A program made the translations under genes and the position numbers. This document shows, piece by piece, positions 55,494-64,000 of a stretch of 64,000 nt of DNA (its first letter is position 1; each line of letters begins with the position of its first letter). The stretch is from Azospirillum endophyticum (GTDB lineage: Bacteria > Pseudomonadota > Alphaproteobacteria > Azospirillales > Azospirillaceae). The notes beneath the pieces are model-generated. The model was not told where the DNA came from, did no database searches, and saw nothing but the letters and a program-made list of their open reading frames with translations. The stretch lies in NCBI RefSeq assembly GCF_016595245.1, contig NZ_JAENHM010000058.1, positions 255,585-319,584 on the forward strand. Direction: 5' to 3'.

Positions 55494-57065
55494 TTAGGCC
55501 AAGCTTGCCCGGGCGTCGTCCAGCACATCCGACGCAACCCTGCCAGAATCCAGGCGCGTCCAGCCGATGGTCCCCAAATCATAGGATTCCTGCCGTTCCG
55601 CCACATCGGCGGTGGCGTCGGAGGCATCATTGCGACGATTGGTCACACGTTCCATCCGCTCCGACAGCGGCGCCTCCATCCAGATGCCGTCGAACCGCAA
55701 CCCGGCCGCCGCCGCAACCGCTTCGATCCGGCGGCGCTCGTCCGGCCGGGCGCTGACCGCATCGACCACCACGGCTTGGCCGGCTCCCAGCACCGCCGCC
55801 GCCCGCCGGCACAGCTCGGCATAGACCCGCTCCGTGACCGCCGGCGCATACCCCCCGGAGGGCAACCGGTCGGTGTCGGCCGCTCCGCACAGCCGCTTGC
55901 GCAGCACGTCGCTGCGCAGCACCACCGCACCGGGCGCCGGCCCCAGTCCCGGCGCGATCCCCAGCGCAAGCCGGGTCTTGCCACTACCCGAAAGCCCGCC
56001 GACCGCGACCAGCCGCGCCGGCGCCGGCTCCAGCGCGGCGAGGGCCTGGTCCAGGTAGCGTCGCGCTTCGTCGGCCAGCCCCTCCGCCTTCCCACCCAAC
56101 CGCAGCGCCGCGGCCGACACCTTGGCCCGCACCGCGGCGCGCAGCGACAGGAAAAGCGGCAGCGCCGCCAGCCCAGCGTAATCCCCCGTCTCCTCCAGGT
56201 AGCGGTTCAGCACCAGGTTGCCCAGCGGCCGCAGCCCTCGGTGATCCAGATCCATCAGCAGGAAGGCGAGGTCGTAGAGGACGTCGGCCACCGCCAGCGC
56301 CTCGTCGAACTCGATGGCGTCGAACAGCGTCGGCTCGCCGTCCAGCAGGACGATGTTGCGCAGATGCAGGTCGCCATGGCCGTGACGGACGAACCCGGTC
56401 CGTCGCCGCTCCTCCAGCAACGGCGCCAGCCGGTCGAGCGCGTCGCCCGTGCGCTCCGCCAGCCGCGCCACCGCCGCCGCGGGGAACAAATCCGGCGTGG
56501 CGCGCAGATCCTCGAAATTGCCGGCGGCCACCGCCCGCATCGCCGCCGCCCCACCGCCATCCGGCCGCCGGGCGGCCTCACGATGGAAGGCGGCGATCCG
56601 CTCGGCGAGGCGTCGCATCAGGTCGGGAGTCAGAGCCTGCCGCTCCGCCATCCGGTCGAACAGCGCCTCGTCCGGGAAGCGCGCCATCGACACCAGCCAG
56701 TCGACAGCTTCCCCCGCGCTTTCATCCTCGTCCAGCCGCAGTCGGCCGTCGTCCCCGCGGCGGATGGCGACCACCCCGCGATAGAGCGCCGGTGCGGTGC
56801 GGCGGTTGACCGCCAGCTCGGCCCGGCAGGCGGCATGGCGCTTCTCCACCGTCGAATAGTCGAGATAGGGATAGCGCACCGCGCGCTTCAGCTTCAGCGC
56901 CCGCTCGCCGACCAGGAACACAAGCGCGGCATGGGTATCGATCCGCTCCACCGCCCGCCCGCCGTGGGTGCGCGGATCACCGAGGAAGGCGATCGCCTCC
57001 TCCTGCTGGCCCGGGCCGGAACACCGGCCGGGAGACGGTTCGGCGGGATGCGCGGTCATGACCAT
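55494..57065 (-). CDS. Fused aminoglycoside-phosphotransferase-like/ATP-binding protein
   Basis: 523 residues. The N-terminal half is an APH-like kinase: HGDLHLRNIVLLDGEPTLFD gives the catalytic HGD and DAIEFDEALAVADVLYDLAF the metal-binding Asp. The C-terminal half is a P-loop kinase (VAVGGLSGSGKTRLALGIAP, residues about 345-365). This fusion (COG2187 plus COG0645) often sits near stress-protein genes; its substrate is unknown. ATG 57065 or the ATG two codons later could be the start. Confidence 0.88.
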   Translation of the reverse strand: MVMTAHPAEPSPGRCSGPGQQEEAIAFLGDPRTHGGRAVERIDTHAALVFLVGERALKLKRAVRYPYLDYSTVEKRHAACRAELAVNRRTAPALYRGVVAIRRGDDGRLRLDEDESAGEAVDWLVSMARFPDEALFDRMAERQALTPDLMRRLAERIAAFHREAARRPDGGGAAAMRAVAAGNFEDLRATPDLFPAAAVARLAERTGDALDRLAPLLEERRRTGFVRHGHGDLHLRNIVLLDGEPTLFDAIEFDEALAVADVLYDLAFLLMDLDHRGLRPLGNLVLNRYLEETGDYAGLAALPLFLSLRAAVRAKVSAAALRLGGKAEGLADEARRYLDQALAALEPAPARLVAVGGLSGSGKTRLALGIAPGLGPAPGAVVLRSDVLRKRLCGAADTDRLPSGGYAPAVTERVYAELCRRAAAVLGAGQAVVVDAVSARPDERRRIEAVAAAAGLRFDGIWMEAPLSERMERVTNRRNDASDATADVAERQESYDLGTIGWTRLDSGRVASDVLDDARASLA

Positions 57066-57238
57066 AGAATAACAGAGGAGGGCGCCGCAGCGCTTCTGCT
57101 TTCATGGTTGAAACGCAGATGGCGATGGCGACATCATAGGGTTAGTGCGGATACGCCATGGGTCGGTTGCCACGCCCCATCGTTATAGTGGCCGGACCGC
57201 ATGGGTCCGGTCCGACGTGTCGCCGGGAGGGGGTGCCC

Positions 57239-57883
57239 GTGAACCGCCTGTTGAGCCGCCAGAGGAGGTCCCGGGGGAGTTCCCGGAGGAGTTCCCTGCC
57301 AGCCGCTCTGGCCGCCGGCCTGATCGGGCTTGCCGTGGCGGGAAGCGGAACGGCGCGGGCGGAGTCCATCGACGCCGACGGCCGTTTCGGCGGCTGGGCG
57401 TTGGGCGGCCTCGCCTACAGCCTGCAGCCACCGGCGGAAAGCAACCTCACCGTCCTGAACAGCAAGGTCCGGATCGGCTCGTCGCTGCTCCCGCAGATCG
57501 AACCCTATGCCAACATCCAGCCCTGGATCGGGCCGGGCACGGGCAGCAGCCTGACCCCGCGCGGGGCGGTGAACGGGTTGGGTGCCGGGCTGGGCAGCGG
57601 ACTGGGCGGAGGGTTGAGCGGCGGCGTGCTGGTCGACGTGCCGCTCGGCTCCTTCGTCTTCACCCCCAGCGTCGGCGCCGGCACCCTGCCTTCCGCCCGG
57701 CGCGAAGGAGGCCCCACCACCGAGTTCCGCTCGCAGCTGGAGTTGGGATACGAGTTCGACAACAAGTCCCGCTTCAGCCTGGGTTACAGCCGCATCGTCA
57801 ACGACGCCGCGGCCGGCGATCCGGCGGCCGGCACCAACAACGTCTTCGGTCTCTACTACCGCCTGCCCTTCGGCGGGCCGTGA
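57239..57883 (+). CDS. Probable outer-membrane beta-barrel protein
   Basis: 214 residues from a GTG at 57239 behind GGGAGGGGG. The signal peptide (SLPAALAAGLIGLAVAGS, then TARAES) is followed by alternating beta-type segments, a Gly-rich stretch (LGAGLGSGLGGGLSGGVLV) and the end RFSLGYSRIVND plus NNVFGLYYRLPFGG. This resembles acyloxyacyl hydrolase/PagL-like barrels in its last strands, but the catalytic His-Ser pair is not evident. Function unknown. Confidence 0.68.
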   Translation: MNRLLSRQRRSRGSSRRSSLPAALAAGLIGLAVAGSGTARAESIDADGRFGGWALGGLAYSLQPPAESNLTVLNSKVRIGSSLLPQIEPYANIQPWIGPGTGSSLTPRGAVNGLGAGLGSGLGGGLSGGVLVDVPLGSFVFTPSVGAGTLPSARREGGPTTEFRSQLELGYEFDNKSRFSLGYSRIVNDAAAGDPAAGTNNVFGLYYRLPFGGP

Positions 57884-58031
57884 CGTCGATCGCCGGACGA
57901 AGACCAGGGTCGGGACATCGTGTCGCGGCGTCTTGCCCGGGCGATGCGCGCGTGACGGCGGCGCCTTAACCGCATCTTAAACATGATTGGCTCAAGTGGA
58001 CGCGGACCGAACGCTCTCCGGGGAATCCACC

Positions 58032-58577
58032 ATGGCCACCAAGCGCAAGACCGCCGCCTCCGCCGCTCCCGCAACCGCGCCTGCCGCAGCCGCGCCCGTG
58101 TTCGAGGCTCCGGCGGAGAGCTGGGCCGACACCATCCTGCGCACCAACTTCGCGTCGGTGGAACAGGACAGCATCGTCCTGCTGCAGGCGGCCAGCACCC
58201 TGCTGGAGTCGGATGCGCCGGAGAAGGTCAACATCGCGCTGGACCAGAACCTGAAGCTGTGGATCGCCATCAAGGCGGTCCTGCTGAACGAGGACTGCCC
58301 GGTCGAGCCCGAGGTGAAGGCCAACCTGCGCAATCTGGCGCAGTTCGTCGTCTCCACCACCATGCTGGCGACCCAGGGTACGATCGAGACGCGCAAGCTG
58401 GTCTCGCTCGCCCGCCTGAACATGAACATCGCCGAGGGCCTGCTGAGCGGCCAGCGCAACCGCATGATCCAGGAACGAGCCTATCAGATCTGGGAAGAGG
58501 ACGGCCGTCCCGAAGGCCGCGGACAGGAACACTGGCTGCGCGCCGAATCCGAAATCTCCGGCCTGTTCAAGGTCTAA
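58032..58577 (+). CDS. FlaF-like domain fused to DUF2934
   Basis: 181 residues. After a Lys/Ala-rich start, residues about 35-140 match the FlaF pattern: AASTLLESDAPEKVNIALDQ, NLKLWIAIKAVLL and SLARLNMNIAEGLL. The C-terminus ERAYQIWEEDGRPEGRGQEH, followed by WLRAESEI, is a DUF2934 signature. FlaF regulates flagellin synthesis in some alphaproteobacteria; whether that role persists with the fused domain is unknown. No flagellin gene is in view. Confidence 0.78.
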   Translation: MATKRKTAASAAPATAPAAAAPVFEAPAESWADTILRTNFASVEQDSIVLLQAASTLLESDAPEKVNIALDQNLKLWIAIKAVLLNEDCPVEPEVKANLRNLAQFVVSTTMLATQGTIETRKLVSLARLNMNIAEGLLSGQRNRMIQERAYQIWEEDGRPEGRGQEHWLRAESEISGLFKV

Positions 58578-58697
58578 GCGACAGCTCGGCGTCCGGCCCC
58601 GGAAAGGTTTACGCAACACCGCCATACCGCATCGGCATGACCGCCCGCGTCGCGATCCCGTGACGCGGGCGGCAACGCTTGGTAGGGTCGGTACATC

Positions 58698-59639
58698 GTG
58701 ACCGTCCCGCCGCCCCCCCTCCCCAAGCCTCACAAGCGCGTCGACGACACTCCGCTCGGCATCGGATCGATGCTGATATCCGTGCTGTTCTTCTCGCTGA
58801 TGAACGTCCTGGCGAAGCTCCTGATGGACCGCTTCCCGGTGACCGAGGTCATGTTCTTCCGCAGCCTGTTCGCGCTGATCCCGGTCTGCCTCGCGATCCA
58901 TCTCGGCAAGGGCTTCGCGACGACGCTGCGCACCCGCTATCCCTGGGGCCATATGGGGCGGTCGCTGATCGGGCTGACCACCATGATCGCCATGTTCTGG
59001 TCCTTCCATCTGCTGCCGCTGGGCGACGCCATCGCGCTGAACTTCGCCGCCCCGCTGTTCCTCACCGCCCTGTCAGTGCCGCTGCTGAGCGAGAAGGTCG
59101 GCATCCACCGCTGGAGCGCCGTCCTGGTCGGCTTCGTCGGCGTGCTCATCATCGTCCGCCCCAGCGGCGACGTGCTGAACCTGGGTGCCGTCATCGCCCT
59201 GTTCGGCGCGCTGACCAACGCGTTGGCGATGATCGCCATCCGCCAGCTGAGCCGGACCGAGCCGCCGGACACCATCGTCTTCTACTTCACCTTGCTGACC
59301 ACCCTTCTGCTGGGCCTGTCCCTGCCCTTCTCCTGGGTCACGCCGGATCCGATCGGTTGGCTCATGCTGCTGGCGACCGGACTGTTCGGCGGCTGCGGCC
59401 AGTTGATGCTGACGCGCGCCTATTCCTTGGCGCCGGCCGCCGTGGTGGCGCCGCTGAACTACACCTCGCTGCTGCTGGCGGTCGTCTTCGGCTGGTTCCT
59501 GTGGGGAGAGGTGCCGACCGCCACCATGGCGGCCGGTGCCGCCGTGGTGATGGCGAGCGGCCTCTACATCCTGCACCGCGAGACCCGGCGCCGCACCACC
59601 GTGACCCAGCCGCTCCCGGCCGGGGACGGCGACGACTGA
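58698..59639 (+). CDS. DMT-superfamily (EamA) transporter
   Basis: 313 residues, ten hydrophobic helices in two EamA repeats: GSMLISVLFFSLMNVLAKLL, FRSLFALIPVCLAIHLG, LNFAAPLFLTALSVPLLSEK in the first half, and APLNYTSLLLAVVFGWFLWG in the second. An inner-membrane metabolite exporter of unknown substrate, resembling S-adenosylmethionine/RhaT-type permeases. GTG start at 58698. Confidence 0.9.
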   Translation: MTVPPPPLPKPHKRVDDTPLGIGSMLISVLFFSLMNVLAKLLMDRFPVTEVMFFRSLFALIPVCLAIHLGKGFATTLRTRYPWGHMGRSLIGLTTMIAMFWSFHLLPLGDAIALNFAAPLFLTALSVPLLSEKVGIHRWSAVLVGFVGVLIIVRPSGDVLNLGAVIALFGALTNALAMIAIRQLSRTEPPDTIVFYFTLLTTLLLGLSLPFSWVTPDPIGWLMLLATGLFGGCGQLMLTRAYSLAPAAVVAPLNYTSLLLAVVFGWFLWGEVPTATMAAGAAVVMASGLYILHRETRRRTTVTQPLPAGDGDD

Positions 59640-59867
59640 CGACACCCGGTCGCTCCCATCCGAAATTTCAGCCTGCCGCCGCACGTCATAGTTTCGCCAT
59701 CGCGTGATGATGGGCTGTACCATCCCGCCGGAGACGAGTTGGCGGGCGGGTGAGGAGTCGGTGGGCAAAAGCCGCCGGCGGCGCCTATATGATTGGTTCG
59801 CGCAGCATGACCGGGCCGCGGCAGGTGAACCGCCGGACCGGCTGCAGTCCGGCGCGGAGGGGGCGGC

Positions 59868-62600
59868 ATGAAACAGAACGAGCGACGCGGCGCTGGACCT
59901 GACGAGGGTCATGACGCGGATCCGGCCGAGGACGGAGCGGCGGGGGTGACGGAACCCCATGTCCGCCTTGCCCAGGCCCGCGCGGCGCTGACGTGGGAAC
60001 GGCTGGGGCCGGCGCTGTGGGCGCCGCTGTCGGTGCTGGGCGCCTTCCTGGCGCTCGCGCTGCTGAACCTGCTGGTCCTGCTGCCGGGCTGGCTGCACGG
60101 ACTGGCCCTGCTGGTGCTCGCCGCCGCCTTCCTGCTGTCGCTCGTCATCGGAATCCGCCGCTTCCGCGCCCCGGCGCAGGACGAGGCCCGCCGCCGGCTG
60201 GAGCGGGACAGCGGACTTGCCCATCGCCCCCTGCACACCCTGCGCGACCGCCCCGCCGGCAACGACCCGACCGCCCAGGCGCTGTGGCGCCTGCACCAGG
60301 AACGCACCCGCGCCGCCATGCGCGGCCTGCGCGTCGCCTGGCCGGGCACCGAGGTGCCGTCGCACGACCGCTACGCCCTGCGCGCGCTGGTGATCCTGAC
60401 GCTGGTGGTCGCCGGTGCCGCCGCCTGGGGCGACTGGCGGCCCCGGATCGCCGCCGCCCTGACCCCGCAATTCGCCGGCGGCACCGCCACCGCCGCGGCG
60501 ACGCTCGATCTCTGGATCAACCCGCCCGACTACACCGGCCTGCCGCCGGTCTTCCTCAAATCCGGCTCCACCGCCAGGCCCGCCGCGCAGCAGGCCTCCA
60601 CCCAGCAGACCGCCGGTTCTGCCGCCGCCCCCGCGCAGCCACCCGCCGACCAGCCGGTGCAGGTGCCGCAGGGCAGCCTCGTCCTGGCCCGCGTCACCGG
60701 CGGCAGCGGCACCCCCAGCCTGGAGGCCAGCGACCGGACCGACCCGTTCGAGGCGGTGGATTCCGCCAATTTCCAGGTGCAGAAGCCGGTGACCGGCGGC
60801 ACCCGGATTTCCGTCACCCAGGGTGGCCGCACGCTGGGCTCCTGGCCGATCCAGGTGGTGCCCGACCGCACCCCCATCATCGCCCACGCCACGCCGCCCG
60901 CCGCCGGCGAACGCGGCGCGCTGAAGCTGGACTATGCCGCCCGCGACGATTACGGCCTGACCGAAGTGAAGGCGCAGGTCCGCCTGGCGCCGGAGGTTCC
61001 CCCCGCCGCCGTCCCGGGGAGCAGCGGCGCGGGAAAAGCCGAGGCTGCGCCGAAAGCCCCGCAACAGGCCGAAGCCGACGCGATGCTGGAATTCCCGCTG
61101 TCGCTGCCCGGCGTCCGCCCGAAGGAGGCGCACGGCACCGCCTTCCAGGATTTGACCGCCCATCCCTGGGCCGGCATGCCGGTGACGGTGCGGCTGACCG
61201 CGACCGACGGCGCCGGCCAGACCGGCCGGTCGGAGGATGCGGCCATCATCCTGCCTGAACGGACCTTCAATCATCCCGTCGCCCGCGCCATCATCGACCA
61301 GCGCAAGGTCCTGACCCGCAATCCGCAGGGATCGCGGGTCCAGGTCGCCCGCGCGCTGGCGGAGATTTCCTCGCGTCCCGGCACCTATGGCGACGATATC
61401 GTCGCCTTCCTGTCGCTGCGCACCGCCATGGCCCGGCTGATGCTGGACCAGGGCGCCGACTCCGTCCCCGCCCTCCAGCAGCTGTTGTGGGAGACCGCGC
61501 TGCGCATCGAGGACGGCGGGTTGTCGCTGGCCGAAAAGGATCTGCGCGACGCCGAGAAACGGCTGTCCGAGGCCCTGGACAAGAACGCCTCCGACGAGGA
61601 GCTGAACCGGCTGATGGACGAGTTGCAGGCGGCGCTCGACAAGTTCATGGACGCCATGGAACAGCGGATGATGGAGGCCCTGCAGCGGGGCGAGCAGATC
61701 CCGATGGTCCCGCCGGAGATGGCCGACCGGATGACCGACCGCAACGACCTGCAGCAGATGCTCGACCAGATGCGCGAGATGGCGCAGACGGGGTCGCGCG
61801 ATGCCGCCCGCCAGATGCTGTCGCAGCTCCAGCAGATGCTGGAGAACATGCGCTCCGGCGCGATGGCCCAGATGAACCAGCAGAACGGCCAGCAGCAGCA
61901 GAACCAGTCCTGGGAGATGATGCAGCAGCTGCAGAAGCTGGCCCAGCAGCAGCAGCAGCTCCTCGACCAGAGCTTCCGCCAGTCGCAGGAGTCGATGGAC
62001 CAGCAGGGACAGCAGGGCGAGCAGCCCCGCGGCCGCCAGCCCAACCAGCGCCGCAACCAGAACGGCCAGCAACAGAACGGGCAGCAGAATCCGGGCAGCC
62101 CGACCCTGCAGAAGCAGGCCGAACAGCAGGAGGCGCTGCGCCGCCAGCTGGGCGAGCTGATGCGCCGGATGGGCGAGCAGCAGGGCGGCGAGATCCCGCA
62201 GCCGCTGGGCCGCGCCGAGCGTGCGATGCGCGACGCCGCACAGGCGCTGCAGCAGGGCGCCCCCGGAGCCGCCGTGCCGTCGCAGACCGAAGCGATGGAA
62301 CAGCTCCAGCAGGGCATGCAGGGCATGGCCGAACAGATGGCCCAGCAGATGATGATGGGCCAGGGCCCGGCGATGATGGGCCAGCAGGGCCAGATGCCCC
62401 GCCCGGGCCGCGGCCGCGACCCGCTGGGCCGCCGGCCGTCCGGCTACGGCATGCAGGACTCCAACGACGTGAAGATCCCGGAACAGTCGGAACTCCAGCG
62501 CGCCCGCGAAATCCTCGACGAACTCCGCCGCCGCTCCGGGCAATACGGCCGCCCGCAGGAGGAGCGCAACTACATCGACCGGTTGCTAAAGCAATTCTGA
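59868..62600 (+). CDS. TIGR02302 (DUF4175) family membrane protein
   Basis: 910 residues. Two membrane helices lie near the N-terminus (GAFLALALLNLLVLLPGWLH and LALLVLAAAFLLSLVIGIRR), with a third near residue 180. A periplasmic region with LWINPPDYTGLPPVFLKSG follows. The second half is rich in Gln, Met and Glu (MMQQLQKLAQQQQQLL) and is likely coiled coil. Family known only in alphaproteobacteria; function undetermined. The Gln/Met-rich stretch at about 61860-62110 is of low complexity. Confidence 0.9.
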   Translation: MKQNERRGAGPDEGHDADPAEDGAAGVTEPHVRLAQARAALTWERLGPALWAPLSVLGAFLALALLNLLVLLPGWLHGLALLVLAAAFLLSLVIGIRRFRAPAQDEARRRLERDSGLAHRPLHTLRDRPAGNDPTAQALWRLHQERTRAAMRGLRVAWPGTEVPSHDRYALRALVILTLVVAGAAAWGDWRPRIAAALTPQFAGGTATAAATLDLWINPPDYTGLPPVFLKSGSTARPAAQQASTQQTAGSAAAPAQPPADQPVQVPQGSLVLARVTGGSGTPSLEASDRTDPFEAVDSANFQVQKPVTGGTRISVTQGGRTLGSWPIQVVPDRTPIIAHATPPAAGERGALKLDYAARDDYGLTEVKAQVRLAPEVPPAAVPGSSGAGKAEAAPKAPQQAEADAMLEFPLSLPGVRPKEAHGTAFQDLTAHPWAGMPVTVRLTATDGAGQTGRSEDAAIILPERTFNHPVARAIIDQRKVLTRNPQGSRVQVARALAEISSRPGTYGDDIVAFLSLRTAMARLMLDQGADSVPALQQLLWETALRIEDGGLSLAEKDLRDAEKRLSEALDKNASDEELNRLMDELQAALDKFMDAMEQRMMEALQRGEQIPMVPPEMADRMTDRNDLQQMLDQMREMAQTGSRDAARQMLSQLQQMLENMRSGAMAQMNQQNGQQQQNQSWEMMQQLQKLAQQQQQLLDQSFRQSQESMDQQGQQGEQPRGRQPNQRRNQNGQQQNGQQNPGSPTLQKQAEQQEALRRQLGELMRRMGEQQGGEIPQPLGRAERAMRDAAQALQQGAPGAAVPSQTEAMEQLQQGMQGMAEQMAQQMMMGQGPAMMGQQGQMPRPGRGRDPLGRRPSGYGMQDSNDVKIPEQSELQRAREILDELRRRSGQYGRPQEERNYIDRLLKQF

Positions 62601-62657
62601 CGGGCGCCGGCACTCGCGCTTCCGGCGGTGCTGTGAAACGAAGACGGGGCAGCAAAA

Positions 62658-62685
62658 AACGGGACCGGGCGAAGCCGGTCCCGTT
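62658..62685 (-). terminator. Rho-independent terminator
   Basis: An 11-bp perfect stem (62658-62668 with 62675-62685). On the minus strand it has a CTTCGC loop and is followed by TTTTTT from 62654-62659. It ends the minus-strand unit of the 62719 and possibly 63055 genes. Confidence 0.85.
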
Positions 62686-62718
62686 CGGGACGCACTGAAG
62701 TTGCAGCGTTGCCGGTGA

Positions 62719-62952
62719 TTATTCGGTGGGACGCTCGTCATCCGGATTGTGGTTGGCGACGTGATCCTGCATCTGCTCGGTCTGCACGGCCTTGCTGTCC
62801 AGGCCGCGGGCGTCGGAATGACGGGACTTGTCGCGGTTCGACAGCACCGCGTTGTCGCCGATGGAACCGGCCGGCAGGTCGGTGGTGGCGCCCGCCCCGG
62901 TGCCCTTGCCCTGCCCGCTGGCGCTCATGTGCTTCTTGCTGGCATTCGCCAT
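62719..62952 (-). CDS. Small hydrophilic protein of unknown function
   Basis: 77 residues, no hydrophobic segment, rich in Gly, Asn, Asp and Lys (KHMSASGQGKGTGAGATTD, then NRDKSRHSDARGLDSK). It resembles small disordered stress-type proteins. GGAGAACACGCG precedes the ATG at 62952. A 9-bp dyad (63021-63047) separates it from the upstream gene. Confidence 0.65.
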   Translation of the reverse strand: MANASKKHMSASGQGKGTGAGATTDLPAGSIGDNAVLSNRDKSRHSDARGLDSKAVQTEQMQDHVANHNPDDERPTE

Positions 62953-63054
62953 CGCGTGTTCTCCGTCGGTTGGCCCCGCAGCGCCGCGATAAGGACTCCC
63001 CGGCGCCGGGGGCAGGGTGTCGGGATCGGCGATCAAGCCCGATCCCGCTCGAAA

Positions 63055-63978
63055 TCACTGGGGATTGCGCGGCTGGGTGCCGCCCGTGGTGGACATGCCG
63101 CTGTGGTCGGCGGTGCCGCCGTGGCGCTTGCCCAGCGAAACGGTGTTGTCGTCATACTTGAACTCGGCCATCTGCTTGACCTGGTCCTCGGTCACCTGAC
63201 GGGCGACGACGCGGTCGCCGTCGGCCCGCAGCAGGTTGTAGTCGAGCGCCACATGCTTGGCGCCGATCCCCAGAATGCCGCCGCGGTTCAGGATCACCTG
63301 GGTCGCCTTGCCGGACTGGGCGTCGAGGATGATGTCGGCGACGTCGCCCAGCTTCTTGCCGTTCTCGCCATAGACGTCCTTGCCAATCATCTTCTCGAAG
63401 CTGGTGCCCTGCTGGGCGGTACCGCCGGCAGCGGACGCGACTCCCGGGCGCATGTCGCGGACATGGCGCAGATGCTGTTCCAGCGTCGGCAGGGTCTGCT
63501 CGGCGAACCGCTTGAGGTCGGCGTCCTTGCCGTTTTCCGCCTGCTGGCGGAACAGGGTGACGGCGGTCTGGTGGGCGTCCGTCTGGCCCTGGAGATAGGC
63601 GGAGTCGAACTGGTCGCCCTTCAGCCCGCGCAGCTTGTCCAGCTTCTGCTGGTGCTCGGAATCGAGCTTGGTCGGCAGCGTCATCGACTTCTCCTGGGCC
63701 ATCGCCTTCATGGCTTCGGAGGTCTTGGTGTGGTCGGATACCATCTGGCTGCCGAACTGCTTGACGCCCTGGTCCTTCGCCTGATCCTGCGCCAGCTTGC
63801 CCGCCTGGATTTCGAACATGTCGCTGACCGCCGCCTTCTGGGCGAAGGTCATGTCCTGCTGCGCCAGCTGGCCCTTCTCGGTCACCGTCTTGGCCGGCGC
63901 CGGCGTCTGGGCCAGCGACAATGCGGGGGCCGTGAACAGGATCATGGCGGCGGTCGCGAGAAGATGATGACGTTTCAT
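63055..63978 (-). CDS. Exported DUF4142/PRC-barrel protein
   Basis: 307 residues. The signal peptide (HHLLATAAMILFTAPALSLA, then QTP) is followed by a DUF4142 four-helix bundle (KAAVSDMFEIQAGKLAQDQA, QFGSQMVSDHTKTSEAMKAM). The C-terminus is a PRC-barrel (MIGKDVYGENGKKLGDVADI, GGILGIGAKHVALDYNLLRA). DUF4142 proteins are ferritin-like periplasmic proteins linked with stress. The gene is complete, starting 22 bp from the right edge, so its promoter is outside the window. Confidence 0.88.
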   Translation of the reverse strand: MKRHHLLATAAMILFTAPALSLAQTPAPAKTVTEKGQLAQQDMTFAQKAAVSDMFEIQAGKLAQDQAKDQGVKQFGSQMVSDHTKTSEAMKAMAQEKSMTLPTKLDSEHQQKLDKLRGLKGDQFDSAYLQGQTDAHQTAVTLFRQQAENGKDADLKRFAEQTLPTLEQHLRHVRDMRPGVASAAGGTAQQGTSFEKMIGKDVYGENGKKLGDVADIILDAQSGKATQVILNRGGILGIGAKHVALDYNLLRADGDRVVARQVTEDQVKQMAEFKYDDNTVSLGKRHGGTADHSGMSTTGGTQPRNPQ

Positions 63979-64000
63979 GGCGGCGGCTCCTCGAACTACA

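Noticed and set aside
59073..62543. A 1156-codon open frame on the minus strand
   Set aside because: It is the antisense shadow of the TIGR02302 gene, His/Leu-rich low-complexity text with no domain, created by high G+C codon bias.
63021..63047. 9-bp dyad as a terminator between the last two genes
   Set aside because: No T run follows on the minus strand, so I do not list it as a terminator.

Overview
The window looks like a chromosomal or chromid segment of a high-G+C alphaproteobacterium, most likely an Azospirillum-type member of the Rhodospirillales. This is an inference from several signs: the glycerol ABC transporter of the Rhizobium GlpSTPQV type, a FixG/CcoG protein, a FlaF-like domain, a candidate EcfG-type stress promoter, a PmtA-type phospholipid methyltransferase, and dense C4-dicarboxylate and branched-chain amino acid functions. 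No rRNA, CRISPR array or intact transposon was seen. One tRNA (Tyr, GTA) is present.

Layout. 1-2 kb: branched-chain amino acid permeases LivH and LivM (LivM cut by the window edge). 2.3-11 kb: an exported protein, a ROK sugar kinase, a three-gene envelope glycosylation set (GT2, LAB_N, ArnT-like), a DegP/HtrA protease, a helix-turn-helix protein with a long Ala/Pro linker, and tRNA-Tyr. 11.2-16.5 kb: a tautomerase-cupin-DUF4865 operon with a divergent LysR regulator, a multi-PAS histidine kinase and a YqaA-like membrane protein. 16.7-21.5 kb: CcoG behind an Fnr/FixK-like site, an unknown protein, a MauG-type dihaem protein behind a Fur-like site, and a HemD-like protein. 21.6-25.8 kb: a patchwork of gene remnants (LysR, SDR, NADP-binding protein, IS630 transposase), a visibly A+T-richer XRE/GST/membrane-protein block, and an acyltransferase broken by an 8-bp tandem duplication. 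25.9-34.1 kb: PmtA, a DctB/DctD two-component pair, a GT39-like membrane glycosyltransferase, and a MerR regulator overlapping an acyl-CoA ligase. 34.2-35.0 kb: a toxin-antitoxin-like pair with its own promoter and operator. 35.3-46.9 kb: a near-complete glycerol regulon (glpK, glpV, DUF2160, glpQ, glpP, glpT, glpS, glpD, and glpR across a divergent gap). 47-64 kb: guaC, uvrC, a chemotaxis receptor, a stress-related set (hemerythrin, universal stress protein, phosphotransferase/ATPase), an outer-membrane barrel, a FlaF-like/DUF2934 fusion, a DMT exporter, a TIGR02302 membrane protein and a DUF4142/PRC-barrel protein.

The glycerol genes read as one system. GlpV binds glycerol in the periplasm, GlpP and GlpQ form the channel, GlpS and GlpT power it, GlpK phosphorylates glycerol, GlpD oxidises glycerol-3-phosphate at the membrane, and the DeoR-type GlpR probably represses the operon.

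The most novel signal is a 117-119 bp double-hairpin repeat present three times (13660, 15945 and 28584). Paired base changes preserve both stems. Its ends carry TAA/TAG stop codons, which terminate dctB, the PAS histidine kinase and, after a 39-codon repeat-encoded tail, the LysR regulator. Other points of interest are the asymmetric GlpS/GlpT ATPase pair, the TA-like module, and the eroded 21.7-22.3 kb junction.
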